Shown here piece after piece: positions 1 to 6,554 of a stretch of DNA of 14,466 bases. The number at the start of each line of letters is the position of its first letter. Position 1 is the first letter of the stretch. Origin of the DNA: Sulfuritalea sp. (lineage in GTDB: Bacteria; Pseudomonadota; Gammaproteobacteria; Burkholderiales; Rhodocyclaceae); contig JALHNN010000020.1 of NCBI GenBank assembly GCA_022843505.1, positions 1-14,466 of the forward strand. The letters run 5' to 3'. Position numbers and translations under genes: made by a program. The notes under the pieces were generated by a model. It ran no database searches. It was not told the DNA's origin and saw only the letters and a program-made list of their open reading frames with translations.

Positions 1-267
1 ATCGGCCTCGACGGCCTCGAGCGGCAGCCCCTCGCTGCGCGTACGGAGGCTGGCGATGGCCGTCGCGCTGGCGTCGAGCGCGGTGACCCGGCAGCCGCGC
101 TGCGCCGCGGCCAGCGCCGGGCTGCCCAGCCCGCAGCCGTAGTCGAGCACCCGTCCGCGCAGCAGGGGCAGTACGGCCAGCTCAAACGGATTGAGCGCGA
201 AATCCTGCCGCTCGACCTGCCGGCGGAACTGGCGGTCGAAAAACGCAACGCTGGCCGGCGTCGTCAT
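1..267 (-). CDS. Class I SAM-dependent methyltransferase (partial, C-terminus off the left edge)
   Basis: Only the first 89 residues are present; the frame stays open to base 1. The SAM-binding motif I, VLDYGCGLGSP, lies at residues 40-50, and the acidic residue that normally contacts the ribose is D65 in VTALDAS. This is the usual N-terminal half of a Rossmann-fold methyltransferase, so transfer of a methyl group from S-adenosylmethionine is well supported, but the substrate cannot be read from this fragment. The start is the ATG at 265-267, with AGGG about six bases upstream. It begins 18 bp after the cytochrome stop codon on the same strand, so the two are probably co-transcribed. No tellurite or thiopurine methyltransferase signature is visible in the part shown. 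Confidence 0.85.
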   Translation of the reverse strand, partial: MTTPASVAFFDRQFRRQVERQDFALNPFELAVLPLLRGRVLDYGCGLGSPALAAAQRGCRVTALDASATAIASLRTRSEGLPLEAVEAD

Positions 268-285
268 TGCCCTGCCCGGTGCCTG

Positions 286-1590
286 TCAGGGCAGCTTCAC
301 CGCCTCGATGTCCGCCTTGACGCCCAGGCCCAGGCTGCGCACCCAGCTGACGTGGTGGCCGCGCGTGGTGATGTTGTCGTCATGGACGGCGAAGCCGACG
401 TTGTACACCCCGCCGGCCTTCAGCGTCTTGTCGTCGGGATTCGTCAGTCCCAGCGGGCGCACCATGACCACGGTCCACACGCCGTCCTTCCAGCTGCCCG
501 TGCCCTTGTTGTCGGCCGCGGAACCGGCGGCATCGGCGGCGGAGAGCACGTATTGCGGCAGGATGTCGCCGTCCTTCCAGCCGGCGTTCGGATCGAAAGC
601 CTGGGCATTGCTGCCCTTGATGAGGAAGGCATCCTTCTTGCCGTAGTCATCCGCGGTCAGGGCCTTGGCGCCGAACCTGGCCGCGTCGAACATGAACTTG
701 GGCTGCTTCTTCTCGCTGTCCATGTTGGAAGCGAAGTGGTTCTTGCCGGCGTCGAAGTTGCGCCATTCCAGCACGTAGCCGTCATCGACACCGCCGATCG
801 GGTTGGTGCGATGGGCGCGCCACTGGATCAGGTCCACGAAGCCGCCGTCGGCCTTGATCTTCGCCAGTTCCTCGACGGTCTTGCCGCTCTTCCAGTCGGA
901 CGGGTCATTGCGGCTGGCCGGCAGGTACTTGCGCACGTCGGCCTTCTTGATCGCCTGCATCAGCGCGTTGGCGGCGACTTCTTCCTTGGTCGCCTGTTTC
1001 GGCATGTCGCGCTCGCCGTCGTGGCAGGTCAGCCAGCAGCCCTGCTTGGCGAAATTCGGCACCTTGCCGTCGTCGAGCATGATCGACATCCGGTCCTCGT
1101 AGATCGCCGGCTTCTTGCCGGCGAGGACGTCGGCGTTGAGCTGCGGGCCGCCATAGGCCTTCCATTCCTTGCCGTCGAAGCGATAGCCGGGGTAGTCGAT
1201 GCTGGGCCGGGTCTTGCTGTTGGTCGGCCACTGGAAGCGCAGGTAGGCGTTCCTGTCGTCGAAGGCGGCCTGCACCTTGAGTTCGAGGTAGCCGTTCTTG
1301 CCCTTGACCGGGGTCGGCTCGAGGCGCTTGCCGGCGACGATATTGTTGCCGATGTCCTTTTCGGCGTCGGGCTCGTCATGGCAGAAGGCGCAGGCGTCGC
1401 CACGCCTTGTTTCCCTGGCGGCGCCCTTGTGGGCATCGCTCAGCAGCCATTCGTAGGAGGACTGGCCGGGGTAGAACAGCGGCACCTTCACCACCGGGAT
1501 CTTGCCCCAGTCGATCTTTGCCGGATCGGCGGCGATGGCGGTGCCAAGGCTGCTGACGGCCAGGGCCAGGAGCAGTGCGGTTTTCTTCAT
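286..1590 (-). CDS. Periplasmic c-type cytochrome, ethylbenzene dehydrogenase/cytochrome c-552 heme-binding family
   Basis: This 434-aa protein probably carries electrons in the periplasm. A Sec signal peptide (MKKTALLLALAVSSLGTAIA, cleavage near residue 20) is followed by a covalent heme motif CAFCH at 67-71 and a second, longer motif CWLTCH (CxxxCH) at 185-190. The C-terminal part, with WTVVMVRPL near 372-380, VGFAVHDD near 398-405 and RGHHVSW at 410-416, matches the heme-binding domain seen in ethylbenzene dehydrogenase gamma subunits and related cytochromes; H412 or H413 could be an axial ligand. The frame opens further upstream, but the ATG at 1588-1590 is preferred because the signal peptide starts there and GAGAGGAG lies five bases ahead. 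No molybdenum enzyme subunit is in the window, so the partner is unknown. An FNR-like site upstream suggests induction at low oxygen. Family assignment is fairly sure; the physiological role is inferred. Confidence 0.85.
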   Translation of the reverse strand: MKKTALLLALAVSSLGTAIAADPAKIDWGKIPVVKVPLFYPGQSSYEWLLSDAHKGAARETRRGDACAFCHDEPDAEKDIGNNIVAGKRLEPTPVKGKNGYLELKVQAAFDDRNAYLRFQWPTNSKTRPSIDYPGYRFDGKEWKAYGGPQLNADVLAGKKPAIYEDRMSIMLDDGKVPNFAKQGCWLTCHDGERDMPKQATKEEVAANALMQAIKKADVRKYLPASRNDPSDWKSGKTVEELAKIKADGGFVDLIQWRAHRTNPIGGVDDGYVLEWRNFDAGKNHFASNMDSEKKQPKFMFDAARFGAKALTADDYGKKDAFLIKGSNAQAFDPNAGWKDGDILPQYVLSAADAAGSAADNKGTGSWKDGVWTVVMVRPLGLTNPDDKTLKAGGVYNVGFAVHDDNITTRGHHVSWVRSLGLGVKADIEAVKLP

Positions 1591-1642
1591 GATGACTCCT
1601 CTCGATCTGGATTGACGCACGAGACTCTTTGCATGGTGAGAC

Positions 1643-1683
1643 AGTATCGGCGATTCCGTGCCTGCGTGACTGACACAGGTCAA
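1643..1683 (-). promoter_or_regulatory. Candidate FNR/DNR-type activated promoter for the cytochrome gene
   Basis: The 14-mer CTGACACAGGTCAA at 1670-1683 matches the FNR/CRP-superfamily box TTGAT-N4-ATCAA at eight of ten defined positions, and both core TGA/TCA triplets are intact. On the minus strand a -10-like hexamer GATACT sits at 1643-1648, which would start transcription near 1636. The box centre is then about 40 bp upstream, the position used by class II FNR activators. No good -35 hexamer is present, as expected for an activated promoter. The leader would be about 45 nt. This is pattern matching, not proof. The same box is also about 60 bp upstream of the likely dnaE2 start site. Confidence 0.4.
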
Positions 1684-1713
1684 CGGATGCGCTGGGTCGG
1701 GCTTTGCGGTAAG

Positions 1714-1729
1714 CTGTAAATAAATACAG
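1714..1729 (+). promoter_or_regulatory. LexA (SOS) box of dnaE2
   Basis: The sequence CTGT-AAATAAAT-ACAG is a perfect match to the proteobacterial LexA operator CTGT-N8-ACAG, with the AT-rich centre typical of strong sites. It ends 14 bp before the dnaE2 start codon. A weak promoter can be drawn through it: TTGCGG at 1704-1709 and TACAGT at 1725-1730 with a 15-bp spacer, so bound LexA would cover the -10 region. The target being an SOS polymerase strengthens the assignment. Confidence 0.9.
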
Positions 1730-1743
1730 TTGTCCGGCCTGCC

Positions 1744-4700
1744 ATGAACTCGCTGCCGCCCTATGCCGAGCTGCATTGTGTCTCCAACTTCAGTTTCCTG
1801 CGCGGGGCTTCCCACGCCGAGGAACTGGTGGCGCGCGCCGTCGAGCTGGGCTACACGGCGCTGGCGATTACCGACGAGTGCAGTTTCGCCGGCAGCGTGC
1901 GCGCCCACCTCGCGGCCCGCGGCCAGCCGCTGCGGCTGATCCACGGCACCGAGCTGGTGCTGGCCTGCGGCATGAAGCTGGTGCTGCTGGCCTGCAACCG
2001 CGCCGGCTACGGCAATCTCGCGGCGCTGGTGACGCTGGGCCGGCGTCGCGCGGCAAAGGGCCGCTATAGCCTGTCACGCGCCGACCTCGCCGGCTGGGAC
2101 GGCGGCGGTGTGCCCGGCTGCCTGGCGCTGTGGGTCCCCGCAGTGAATTCAAGAGTCGGCGCTGTTGACACGGCGATCTGGCGGGAAGAAGGGCGCTGGG
2201 TGGCCGAGCATTTCCCCGGCCGCGCCTGGATCGCCTGCGAGCGCCACCTGCGTCCGGACGATGGCGAGCGCCTCGCCGCCCTGCGCGCACTGGGCGAGGC
2301 GCTGCACCTGCCGCTGTTGGCGGCGGGCGATGTGCATATGCATGCGCGTTCGCGCCGGCCGCTGCAGGATGCGCTGACCGCGCTGCGCCTGAAGACCACG
2401 GTGGCCGACGCCGGGCACGCGCTCTTCCCCAACGGCGAGCGCCACCTGCGCTCGCGCCTCGCATTGTCGCGCCTCTATCCGCCCGAGCTGCTGGCCGAGA
2501 CCCTGGCGGTGGCGGCACGCTGCGATTTTTCGCTGACCGAACTGCGCTACGAATATCCCGAGGAAGTGGTGCCGGCCGGCGAGACGCCGGATTCCTGGTT
2601 GCGCCGCCTCACCGAGGATGGCCTCGCCCGGCGCTATCCGGCGGGCGTGCCGGACAAGGTCCTCATGCAGGTCGAGCATGAGCTGCGCCTGATCGCCGAT
2701 ATGGCCTACGCGCCCTATTTCCTCACCGTGCATGACATCGTCGCCTGGGCGCGCGGCCGGGGCATCCTCTGCCAGGGGCGCGGTTCGGCGGCGAATTCGG
2801 CGGTGTGCTACGCGCTCTTCGTCACCGAGGTGGACCCGGCGCGGGCCAGCATGCTGTTCGAGCGCTTCGTTTCGAAGGAGCGCAACGAGCCTCCCGACAT
2901 CGACGTCGATTTCGAGCATCAGCGGCGCGAGGAGGTGATCCAGTACATCTATGCCAGGTACGGCCGGGAACGCGCGGCGCTGGCCGCTGCCGTGATCTGC
3001 TACCGCACCCGCGGCGCACTGCGCGATGCCGGCCGCGCGCTGGGCTTCCCGCTGGCGGCGATCGAGCGCCTGGCCGGCAACCTGGCCTGGTGGGAGAAGC
3101 GCGAGGAACTGGCGCAGCGCTTCGCCGAAGTCGGCCTCGATCCGCAGGATCCCGCGGTGCAGCGCTGGCTGGGCATCGCGAAAATGCTGATCGGCTTCCC
3201 GCGCCACCTGACGCAGCATGTCGGCGGCTTCGTGATTGTGCGCGGCCGGCTCGACCGCCTGGTACCGGTGGAAAACGCCGCCATGCCCGACCGCACCGTG
3301 ATCCAGTGGGACAAGGACGATATCGACGCGCTGGGCCTGATGAAGGTCGACGTGCTGGCGCTGGGCATGCTTTCGGCGATCCGCCGCATGCTGGCGGCCG
3401 TGGCGCGGCGGCATGGCACGCCGTTCGGCCTGGCCGATGTGCCGGCCGAGGACGCCGCCACCTACGCGATGGTGTCGCGCGCCGACACCGTGGGCGTGTT
3501 CCAGATCGAGTCGCGCGCGCAGATGGCCATGCTGCCGCGCCTGCGGCCGGCCTGCTTCTACGACCTCGTCATCGAAGTGGCGCTGGTGCGCCCCGGCCCG
3601 ATCCAGGGCAACATGGTCCATCCCTACCTGCGCCGGCGGCAGGGGCTGGAGCCGGTGGATTACCCCAGCGAAGCGGTACGCGATGTGCTCTCGCGTACCC
3701 TGGGCGTACCCATCTTCCAGGAGCAGGCGATGCAACTGGCCATCGTCGCCGCCGGTTTCACGCCGGGCGAGGCCGACCAGTTGCGCCGTGCCATGGCGGC
3801 CTGGAAGCGCAAGGGCGGGCTGGAGCCTTTCCGCGAGCGCCTGCTTTCCGGGATGCACGAGCGCGGCTATGCCGACGAATTCGCCGAGGCGCTCTACCGC
3901 CAGATCCAGGGCTTCGGCGAATACGGCTTTCCCGAATCGCACGCGGCGAGTTTCGCGCTGCTGGTATATGTCTCGGCCTGGTTGAAGTGCCACGAGCCGG
4001 CGGCCTTCCTGCTCGGCCTGCTCAATTCGCAGCCGATGGGCTTCTACTCGCCGGCGCAGCTGGTGCAGGACGCCCGTCGCCACGGCGTCGAGTTGCGGCC
4101 GGTGGATGTCACGGCGAGTGAATGCGAATCCACGCTGGAAGGCGAATCACTTTCCGCCGTGCGCCTGGGCCTGCAGCAGCTGAAGGGCTTTCCCGCCGCG
4201 GCGGCGGAACGCATCGTCGCCGCGCGCGCCGACAGGCCATTTACCGATCTGGCCGATCTCGCGCACCGCGCCGAGCTCGAGCAGGGTGAGCTCGACCTGC
4301 TGGCGGGCGCCGGCGCCTTGCGCCGCCTCGCCGGCCACCGCCGCCAGGCGGCCTGGGCCGCCGCCGTGCCCCTGCAACGCGATCTGTTTGCCGGCGTTGC
4401 GCTGCGCGAAGAGGAATTGGCGCTGCCCGCGCCGCGCGAGGGCGAGGAGATCGTCGCCGACTACGGCAGCCTCGGCCTCACGCTCGGCCGCCATCCGCTG
4501 GCGCTGCTGCGCACGCGGCTGGCGGCGATGCGCTACCTCACGGCCCTGGACTTGCGCAACTGCGGCGATCGCGCCGTGGTGCGCTGCGCCGGCATTGTCA
4601 CCTGCCGCCAGCGGCCGGGCACCGCCAGCGGCGTGATCTTCGTCACCCTGGAGGACGAAACCGGCAGCGCCAACATCGTGGTGTTCAATGATCTGGCGTC

Positions 4701-4866
4701 CCGCCAGCGCCGACTCCTGCTCGGCAGCCGCTTGCTCGGCGTGGCCGGCCAGCTGCAGGTGGAGGGCAGGGGCGAGCACGCCGTGGTGCATCTCGTCGCC
4801 AAGCGCCTGTTCGATCACAGCGAACTGCTCGGCGCGCTGGTCGCCGGCAGCCGGGATTTCCATTGA
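1744..4866 (+). CDS. dnaE2: Error-prone DNA polymerase III alpha-type subunit DnaE2 (ImuC)
   Basis: This 1040-aa C-family polymerase performs error-prone translesion synthesis in the SOS response, usually together with ImuA and ImuB. The length and start (AELHCVSNFSFLRGASH) are typical of DnaE2. The PHP domain fills roughly residues 5-220 and has ITDECSFAG, where replicative DnaE has a histidine-rich motif. The palm motifs are intact: GRGSAANSAV at 345-354, PDIDVDF at 384-390 carrying two catalytic aspartates, and LMKVDVLAL with the third aspartate at D536. Helix-hairpin-helix sequence follows around 805-870, and an OB-fold closes the protein (about 943-1015). As in other DnaE2 proteins, the DnaE C-terminal tail beyond the OB-fold is absent. 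The ATG at 1744 has no clear Shine-Dalgarno sequence and the leader may be very short. A LexA box lies just upstream. No imuA or imuB is adjacent. No frameshift is seen. Confidence 0.97.
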   Translation: MNSLPPYAELHCVSNFSFLRGASHAEELVARAVELGYTALAITDECSFAGSVRAHLAARGQPLRLIHGTELVLACGMKLVLLACNRAGYGNLAALVTLGRRRAAKGRYSLSRADLAGWDGGGVPGCLALWVPAVNSRVGAVDTAIWREEGRWVAEHFPGRAWIACERHLRPDDGERLAALRALGEALHLPLLAAGDVHMHARSRRPLQDALTALRLKTTVADAGHALFPNGERHLRSRLALSRLYPPELLAETLAVAARCDFSLTELRYEYPEEVVPAGETPDSWLRRLTEDGLARRYPAGVPDKVLMQVEHELRLIADMAYAPYFLTVHDIVAWARGRGILCQGRGSAANSAVCYALFVTEVDPARASMLFERFVSKERNEPPDIDVDFEHQRREEVIQYIYARYGRERAALAAAVICYRTRGALRDAGRALGFPLAAIERLAGNLAWWEKREELAQRFAEVGLDPQDPAVQRWLGIAKMLIGFPRHLTQHVGGFVIVRGRLDRLVPVENAAMPDRTVIQWDKDDIDALGLMKVDVLALGMLSAIRRMLAAVARRHGTPFGLADVPAEDAATYAMVSRADTVGVFQIESRAQMAMLPRLRPACFYDLVIEVALVRPGPIQGNMVHPYLRRRQGLEPVDYPSEAVRDVLSRTLGVPIFQEQAMQLAIVAAGFTPGEADQLRRAMAAWKRKGGLEPFRERLLSGMHERGYADEFAEALYRQIQGFGEYGFPESHAASFALLVYVSAWLKCHEPAAFLLGLLNSQPMGFYSPAQLVQDARRHGVELRPVDVTASECESTLEGESLSAVRLGLQQLKGFPAAAAERIVAARADRPFTDLADLAHRAELEQGELDLLAGAGALRRLAGHRRQAAWAAAVPLQRDLFAGVALREEELALPAPREGEEIVADYGSLGLTLGRHPLALLRTRLAAMRYLTALDLRNCGDRAVVRCAGIVTCRQRPGTASGVIFVTLEDETGSANIVVFNDLASRQRRLLLGSRLLGVAGQLQVEGRGEHAVVHLVAKRLFDHSELLGALVAGSRDFH

Positions 4867-4891
4867 GCGCAGGCCGCGCCGTCATGCAAGC

Positions 4892-4916
4892 AAAAACGGA
4901 CACCGCAGCGTCCGTT
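4892..4916 (-). terminator. Rho-independent terminator of the leftward three-gene unit
   Basis: AACGGAC (4895-4901) pairs perfectly with GTCCGTT (4910-4916) around an 8-nt loop. Read on the minus strand, the stem runs straight into five T residues (4892-4896), giving a normal intrinsic terminator 25 bp beyond the stop codon of the 45-aa gene. On the plus strand no T-run follows the stem, so termination of dnaE2 transcripts here would be weaker. Confidence 0.8.
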
Positions 4917-4941
4917 CGTAGGGGGGGGCGACGCCGCTTGC

Positions 4942-5079
4942 TCAGCCTTCGTCTATGCCCTCGGTAACCGGGTTGTTGAGGATGGCATGGAGGCGGCTGT
5001 CCGGCACGTAGGACTCGAGGATCTCGATCTGAAGCTCCTCGGCCAGCTGCATGAAATCGGGGTTGTAGGAATTGGGCAT
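4942..5079 (-). CDS. Small conserved-looking protein of unknown function, 45 aa
   Basis: I do not recognise this product. It is a 45-residue acidic polypeptide without cysteine, signal peptide or membrane segment, predicted mostly helical in the middle (MQLAEELQIEILESYV) with an acidic tail ending EGIDEG. It is judged a real gene because AAGGAG lies eight bases before the ATG at 5077-5079, much better than chance, and because an intrinsic terminator follows its stop codon by 25 bp. It is the last gene of a leftward unit, 82 bp after the 118-aa secreted protein gene. A GC-rich hairpin sits in that 82-bp gap. It could be a small regulatory or adaptor protein, or a peptide precursor, but no modifying enzyme is encoded nearby. 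Confidence 0.75.
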   Translation of the reverse strand: MPNSYNPDFMQLAEELQIEILESYVPDSRLHAILNNPVTEGIDEG

Positions 5080-5125
5080 GGCGGATCTCCTTAGGGTGGG
5101 GGTGAGGGTGCTGCGATGATCGCCG

Positions 5126-5143
5126 CCGGCGGTTGGCCGCCGG
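5126..5143 (-). repeat. Perfect GC-rich inverted repeat (7-bp stem, 4-nt loop) between two operon genes
   Basis: CCGGCGG (5126-5132) and CCGCCGG (5137-5143) flank TTGG. In the minus-strand transcript this gives a compact hairpin with a CCAA loop, 18 nt after the stop codon of the 118-aa gene and 46 nt before the small gene. There is no T-run on either side, so it is not an intrinsic terminator. An RNA-processing or stabilising role is possible. Confidence 0.45.
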
Positions 5144-5161
5144 TCGGTGGAACACGGGAAT

Positions 5162-5518
5162 TCATACGGTCCGGGCGCGCGTGCAGCGGCCGAGGGCGAG
5201 GGGGCGTCCGTCGCCGTCGCTGACCAGCAAGCGCCCCGAGGCAAGGCCGATCAGCAAGGATGGCCCGATGGCGGCAAGGCGCACCCGGGCATGCGCGGCG
5301 GCATACTCGGCTGGGGCGTCGTCGCCATCGACCACGGCCAGCGGCAGCGAACTGTCCAGTTCGACCTCCCAGCGCACCGCCGTGTCGCCCAATGCGGCGC
5401 GGCAGTCGAGCGTCTCCGGCGCGCCGGCGTCGCGGGCGGCAGCGGCGTCGCCACGGGCGGCAACGGCGCCTGTGGAGGCAAGGATGGTGCAGGCGGCAAC
5501 GATGAGTCTGGCGTACAT
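5162..5518 (-). CDS. Small secreted protein of unknown function with two cysteines, 118 aa
   Basis: I cannot assign a family. An N-terminal signal peptide (MYARLIVAACTILASTGAVA, likely cut near residue 20) points to the periplasm or outside. The mature part of about 98 residues holds exactly two cysteines, C39 near its N-terminus and C112 near its C-terminus, well placed for one disulphide. It is predicted mainly beta-stranded, for example VRWEVELDSSLPLAVVD and the hydrophobic stretch LAAIGPSLLIGLASGRLLV at 81-99, which is too interrupted by glycine and proline to be called a membrane span with confidence. The start at 5516-5518 is chosen because AAGGAGAG lies four bases upstream and the signal peptide begins there. 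It follows the 282-aa gene by 23 bp and is surely in the same transcript. Confidence 0.8.
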   Translation of the reverse strand: MYARLIVAACTILASTGAVAARGDAAAARDAGAPETLDCRAALGDTAVRWEVELDSSLPLAVVDGDDAPAEYAAAHARVRLAAIGPSLLIGLASGRLLVSDGDGRPLALGRCTRARTV

Positions 5519-5541
5519 GGGGCTCTCCTTGATCGGGTGCT

Positions 5542-6390
5542 TCACCATTCGATGCCGACGGCGCGCCACGATTCCTCGTACCTGGCGTAGGCGACATCCA
5601 GGCGCTGCAGTGCCTGATCCCAGCGCCGGGCGTCGGCGAGGCGGGCGGCTTCGGCAACCGCGGCTTCGGCTTCGCGGGCGCCGGACTGCAGCGGCTCGAT
5701 GTCGATGCCTTCGGCGCGGGCTTCGAGCAGCAGGTAGCCGGTTATCTGGCGGCGCTCGTCGATGCGGCGCAAGCCGTCATCCCAGTCGGCGGCGGTCAGC
5801 GTATTCGGCGCCGCGATGTAGAAGGCATCGCCTTTGCGCAAGTCGGCGATGCGCTGCTGGGTCTCGAGATAGACCTGCGCCATCAACTCGCGGGCCTGAT
5901 CGGTTTTCTGCCCGGCCAGCAACTCGTCGGCGCGCTGCAGCGACTTCCGCGCGGCGGCGACGAAGCCGGCGGGGGCCGACTCCTCGGCGGCGACGCGTTC
6001 GGCCGCGTCGATGATGGAGACCAGCGTGGTACGCATCTCCTGGACGTGGCGCATTGCATCCGGGTGCTTGCCGCGGGAAGCATGCCCCTCCATTTCTATC
6101 AGCGGCCGGTTGGCTCGCCGTATCAGTTCCTGAGCCGTCCGCGCATTGCCGGCCGCCAGTTCCGTGCGCGCACGGGCCAGCAACAGCAAGGAATTGTCCA
6201 GGACGGCGGGCGGTATTGTCCTGGACACGGAGGAGTGCTTTAGGCTCCATTCGGCAACGGCGATGTCATCCGGAACGGTCGTGGCAAGCGACGCCCCGGT
6301 TGTCGCCATGGCCAGCACGATGCGCTCTGAAGCCAGAACAGGGGCGGCCAGGGCAGCTGCTCCAAGGAATGTGAGAAAAATCTTGCGCAT
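5542..6390 (-). CDS. Exported alpha-helical protein of unknown function, 282 aa
   Basis: I do not recognise this protein. It starts with a signal peptide (MRKIFLTFLGAAALAAPVLAS) and the remainder is rich in Ala, Glu, Arg and Leu with helical heptad-like patterns, such as LLLLARARTELAAGNARTAQELIRRA and the stretch from ADELLAGQKTDQ to the end. The repeated pattern of paired helices, each pair ending in a short turn like AGNARTA, AGQKTDQA and ADARRWDQA, resembles TPR-like or YfdX-like helical periplasmic proteins, but no defining motif is present. There is no cysteine, so no heme or disulphide. The ATG at 6388-6390 is used because GGAGAA precedes it by six bases; upstream ATG codons would place extra residues before the signal peptide. 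It is the first gene of a three-gene unit with its own strong promoter. Two copies of the promoter palindrome lie within its coding sequence. Confidence 0.85.
   Translation of the reverse strand: MRKIFLTFLGAAALAAPVLASERIVLAMATTGASLATTVPDDIAVAEWSLKHSSVSRTIPPAVLDNSLLLLARARTELAAGNARTAQELIRRANRPLIEMEGHASRGKHPDAMRHVQEMRTTLVSIIDAAERVAAEESAPAGFVAAARKSLQRADELLAGQKTDQARELMAQVYLETQQRIADLRKGDAFYIAAPNTLTAADWDDGLRRIDERRQITGYLLLEARAEGIDIEPLQSGAREAEAAVAEAARLADARRWDQALQRLDVAYARYEESWRAVGIEW
6194..6227. repeat. Two intragenic copies of the TTGTCC-N-GGACAA palindrome, 22 bp apart
   Basis: TTGTCC-A-GGAC at 6194-6204 (centre 6200) and TTGTCC-T-GGACA at 6216-6227 (centre 6222) repeat the palindrome found in the promoter of the same gene. 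The second matches 12 of 13 positions and the first 11 of 13. The 22-bp separation, about two helical turns, would place both on one face of the DNA. They encode VSRTIPPAVLDNS, so the repeats could also be a coincidence of codon choice. Confidence 0.45.
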
Positions 6391-6421
6391 CGCGTTCTCC
6401 ATGTTGATTGACGATGAACAG

Positions 6422-6449
6422 ATTATAATTGTCCAGGACAAAAAGTCAA
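6422..6449 (-). promoter_or_regulatory. Near-consensus sigma70 promoter with an operator-like palindrome in the spacer
   Basis: On the minus strand TTGACT (6444-6449) and TATAAT (6422-6427) are separated by 16 bp, with five and six consensus matches. Transcription would start near 6415 and give a leader of about 25 nt to the 282-aa gene. The spacer holds a perfect 13-bp palindrome, TTGTCC-A-GGACAA on the plus strand, at 6429-6441. A protein bound there would block RNA polymerase, so repression is the likely mode of control. The cognate regulator is not identifiable here. Confidence 0.8.
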
Positions 6450-6482
6450 CATCTTTCTCAGTCCTTCCTCAATCCCCGTGTC

Positions 6483-6505
6483 TTTACCCCGGCCGCCGGG
6501 GTAAA
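6483..6505. promoter_or_regulatory. Perfect 11-bp inverted repeat in the divergent intergenic region
   Basis: The arms TTTACCCCGGC (6483-6493) and GCCGGGGTAAA (6495-6505) are perfect reverse complements around one base. It lies 34 bp upstream of the -35 hexamer of the leftward promoter and about 150 bp ahead of the hydrolase. A one-base centre suits a dimer-binding operator better than an RNA hairpin, and the position between divergent starts argues against a terminator. Confidence 0.5.
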
Positions 6506-6554
6506 TCCGGCATCCTGATCGCGCCGCCATCTCCCTTGGTGGTAAAAGGCGTTC

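Noticed and set aside
352..1719. A 455-codon plus-strand frame opposite the cytochrome gene
   Set aside because: It is a shadow of the cytochrome frame, which has a signal peptide, heme motifs and a good ribosome site.
2149..4083. A 644-codon antisense frame inside dnaE2
   Set aside because: It is the complement of strongly conserved polymerase sequence, with a low-complexity His/Gln/Arg-rich product and no ribosome site or promoter.
4921..4928. Eight-G run as a phase-variation tract
   Set aside because: It lies between the terminator and the stop codon of the 45-aa gene, outside any coding or promoter element, so length changes would have no evident effect.
4942..5079. Reading the 45-aa gene as a RiPP precursor
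   Set aside because: No radical SAM enzyme, cyclodehydratase, lanthionine synthetase or dedicated transporter is encoded nearby, and the C-terminus has no cysteine or repeated core residues.
5542..6390. Naming the 282-aa exported protein a YfdX-family protein
   Set aside because: The helical, Ala-rich composition is similar but I could not find a specific shared motif, and the length exceeds that of typical YfdX.
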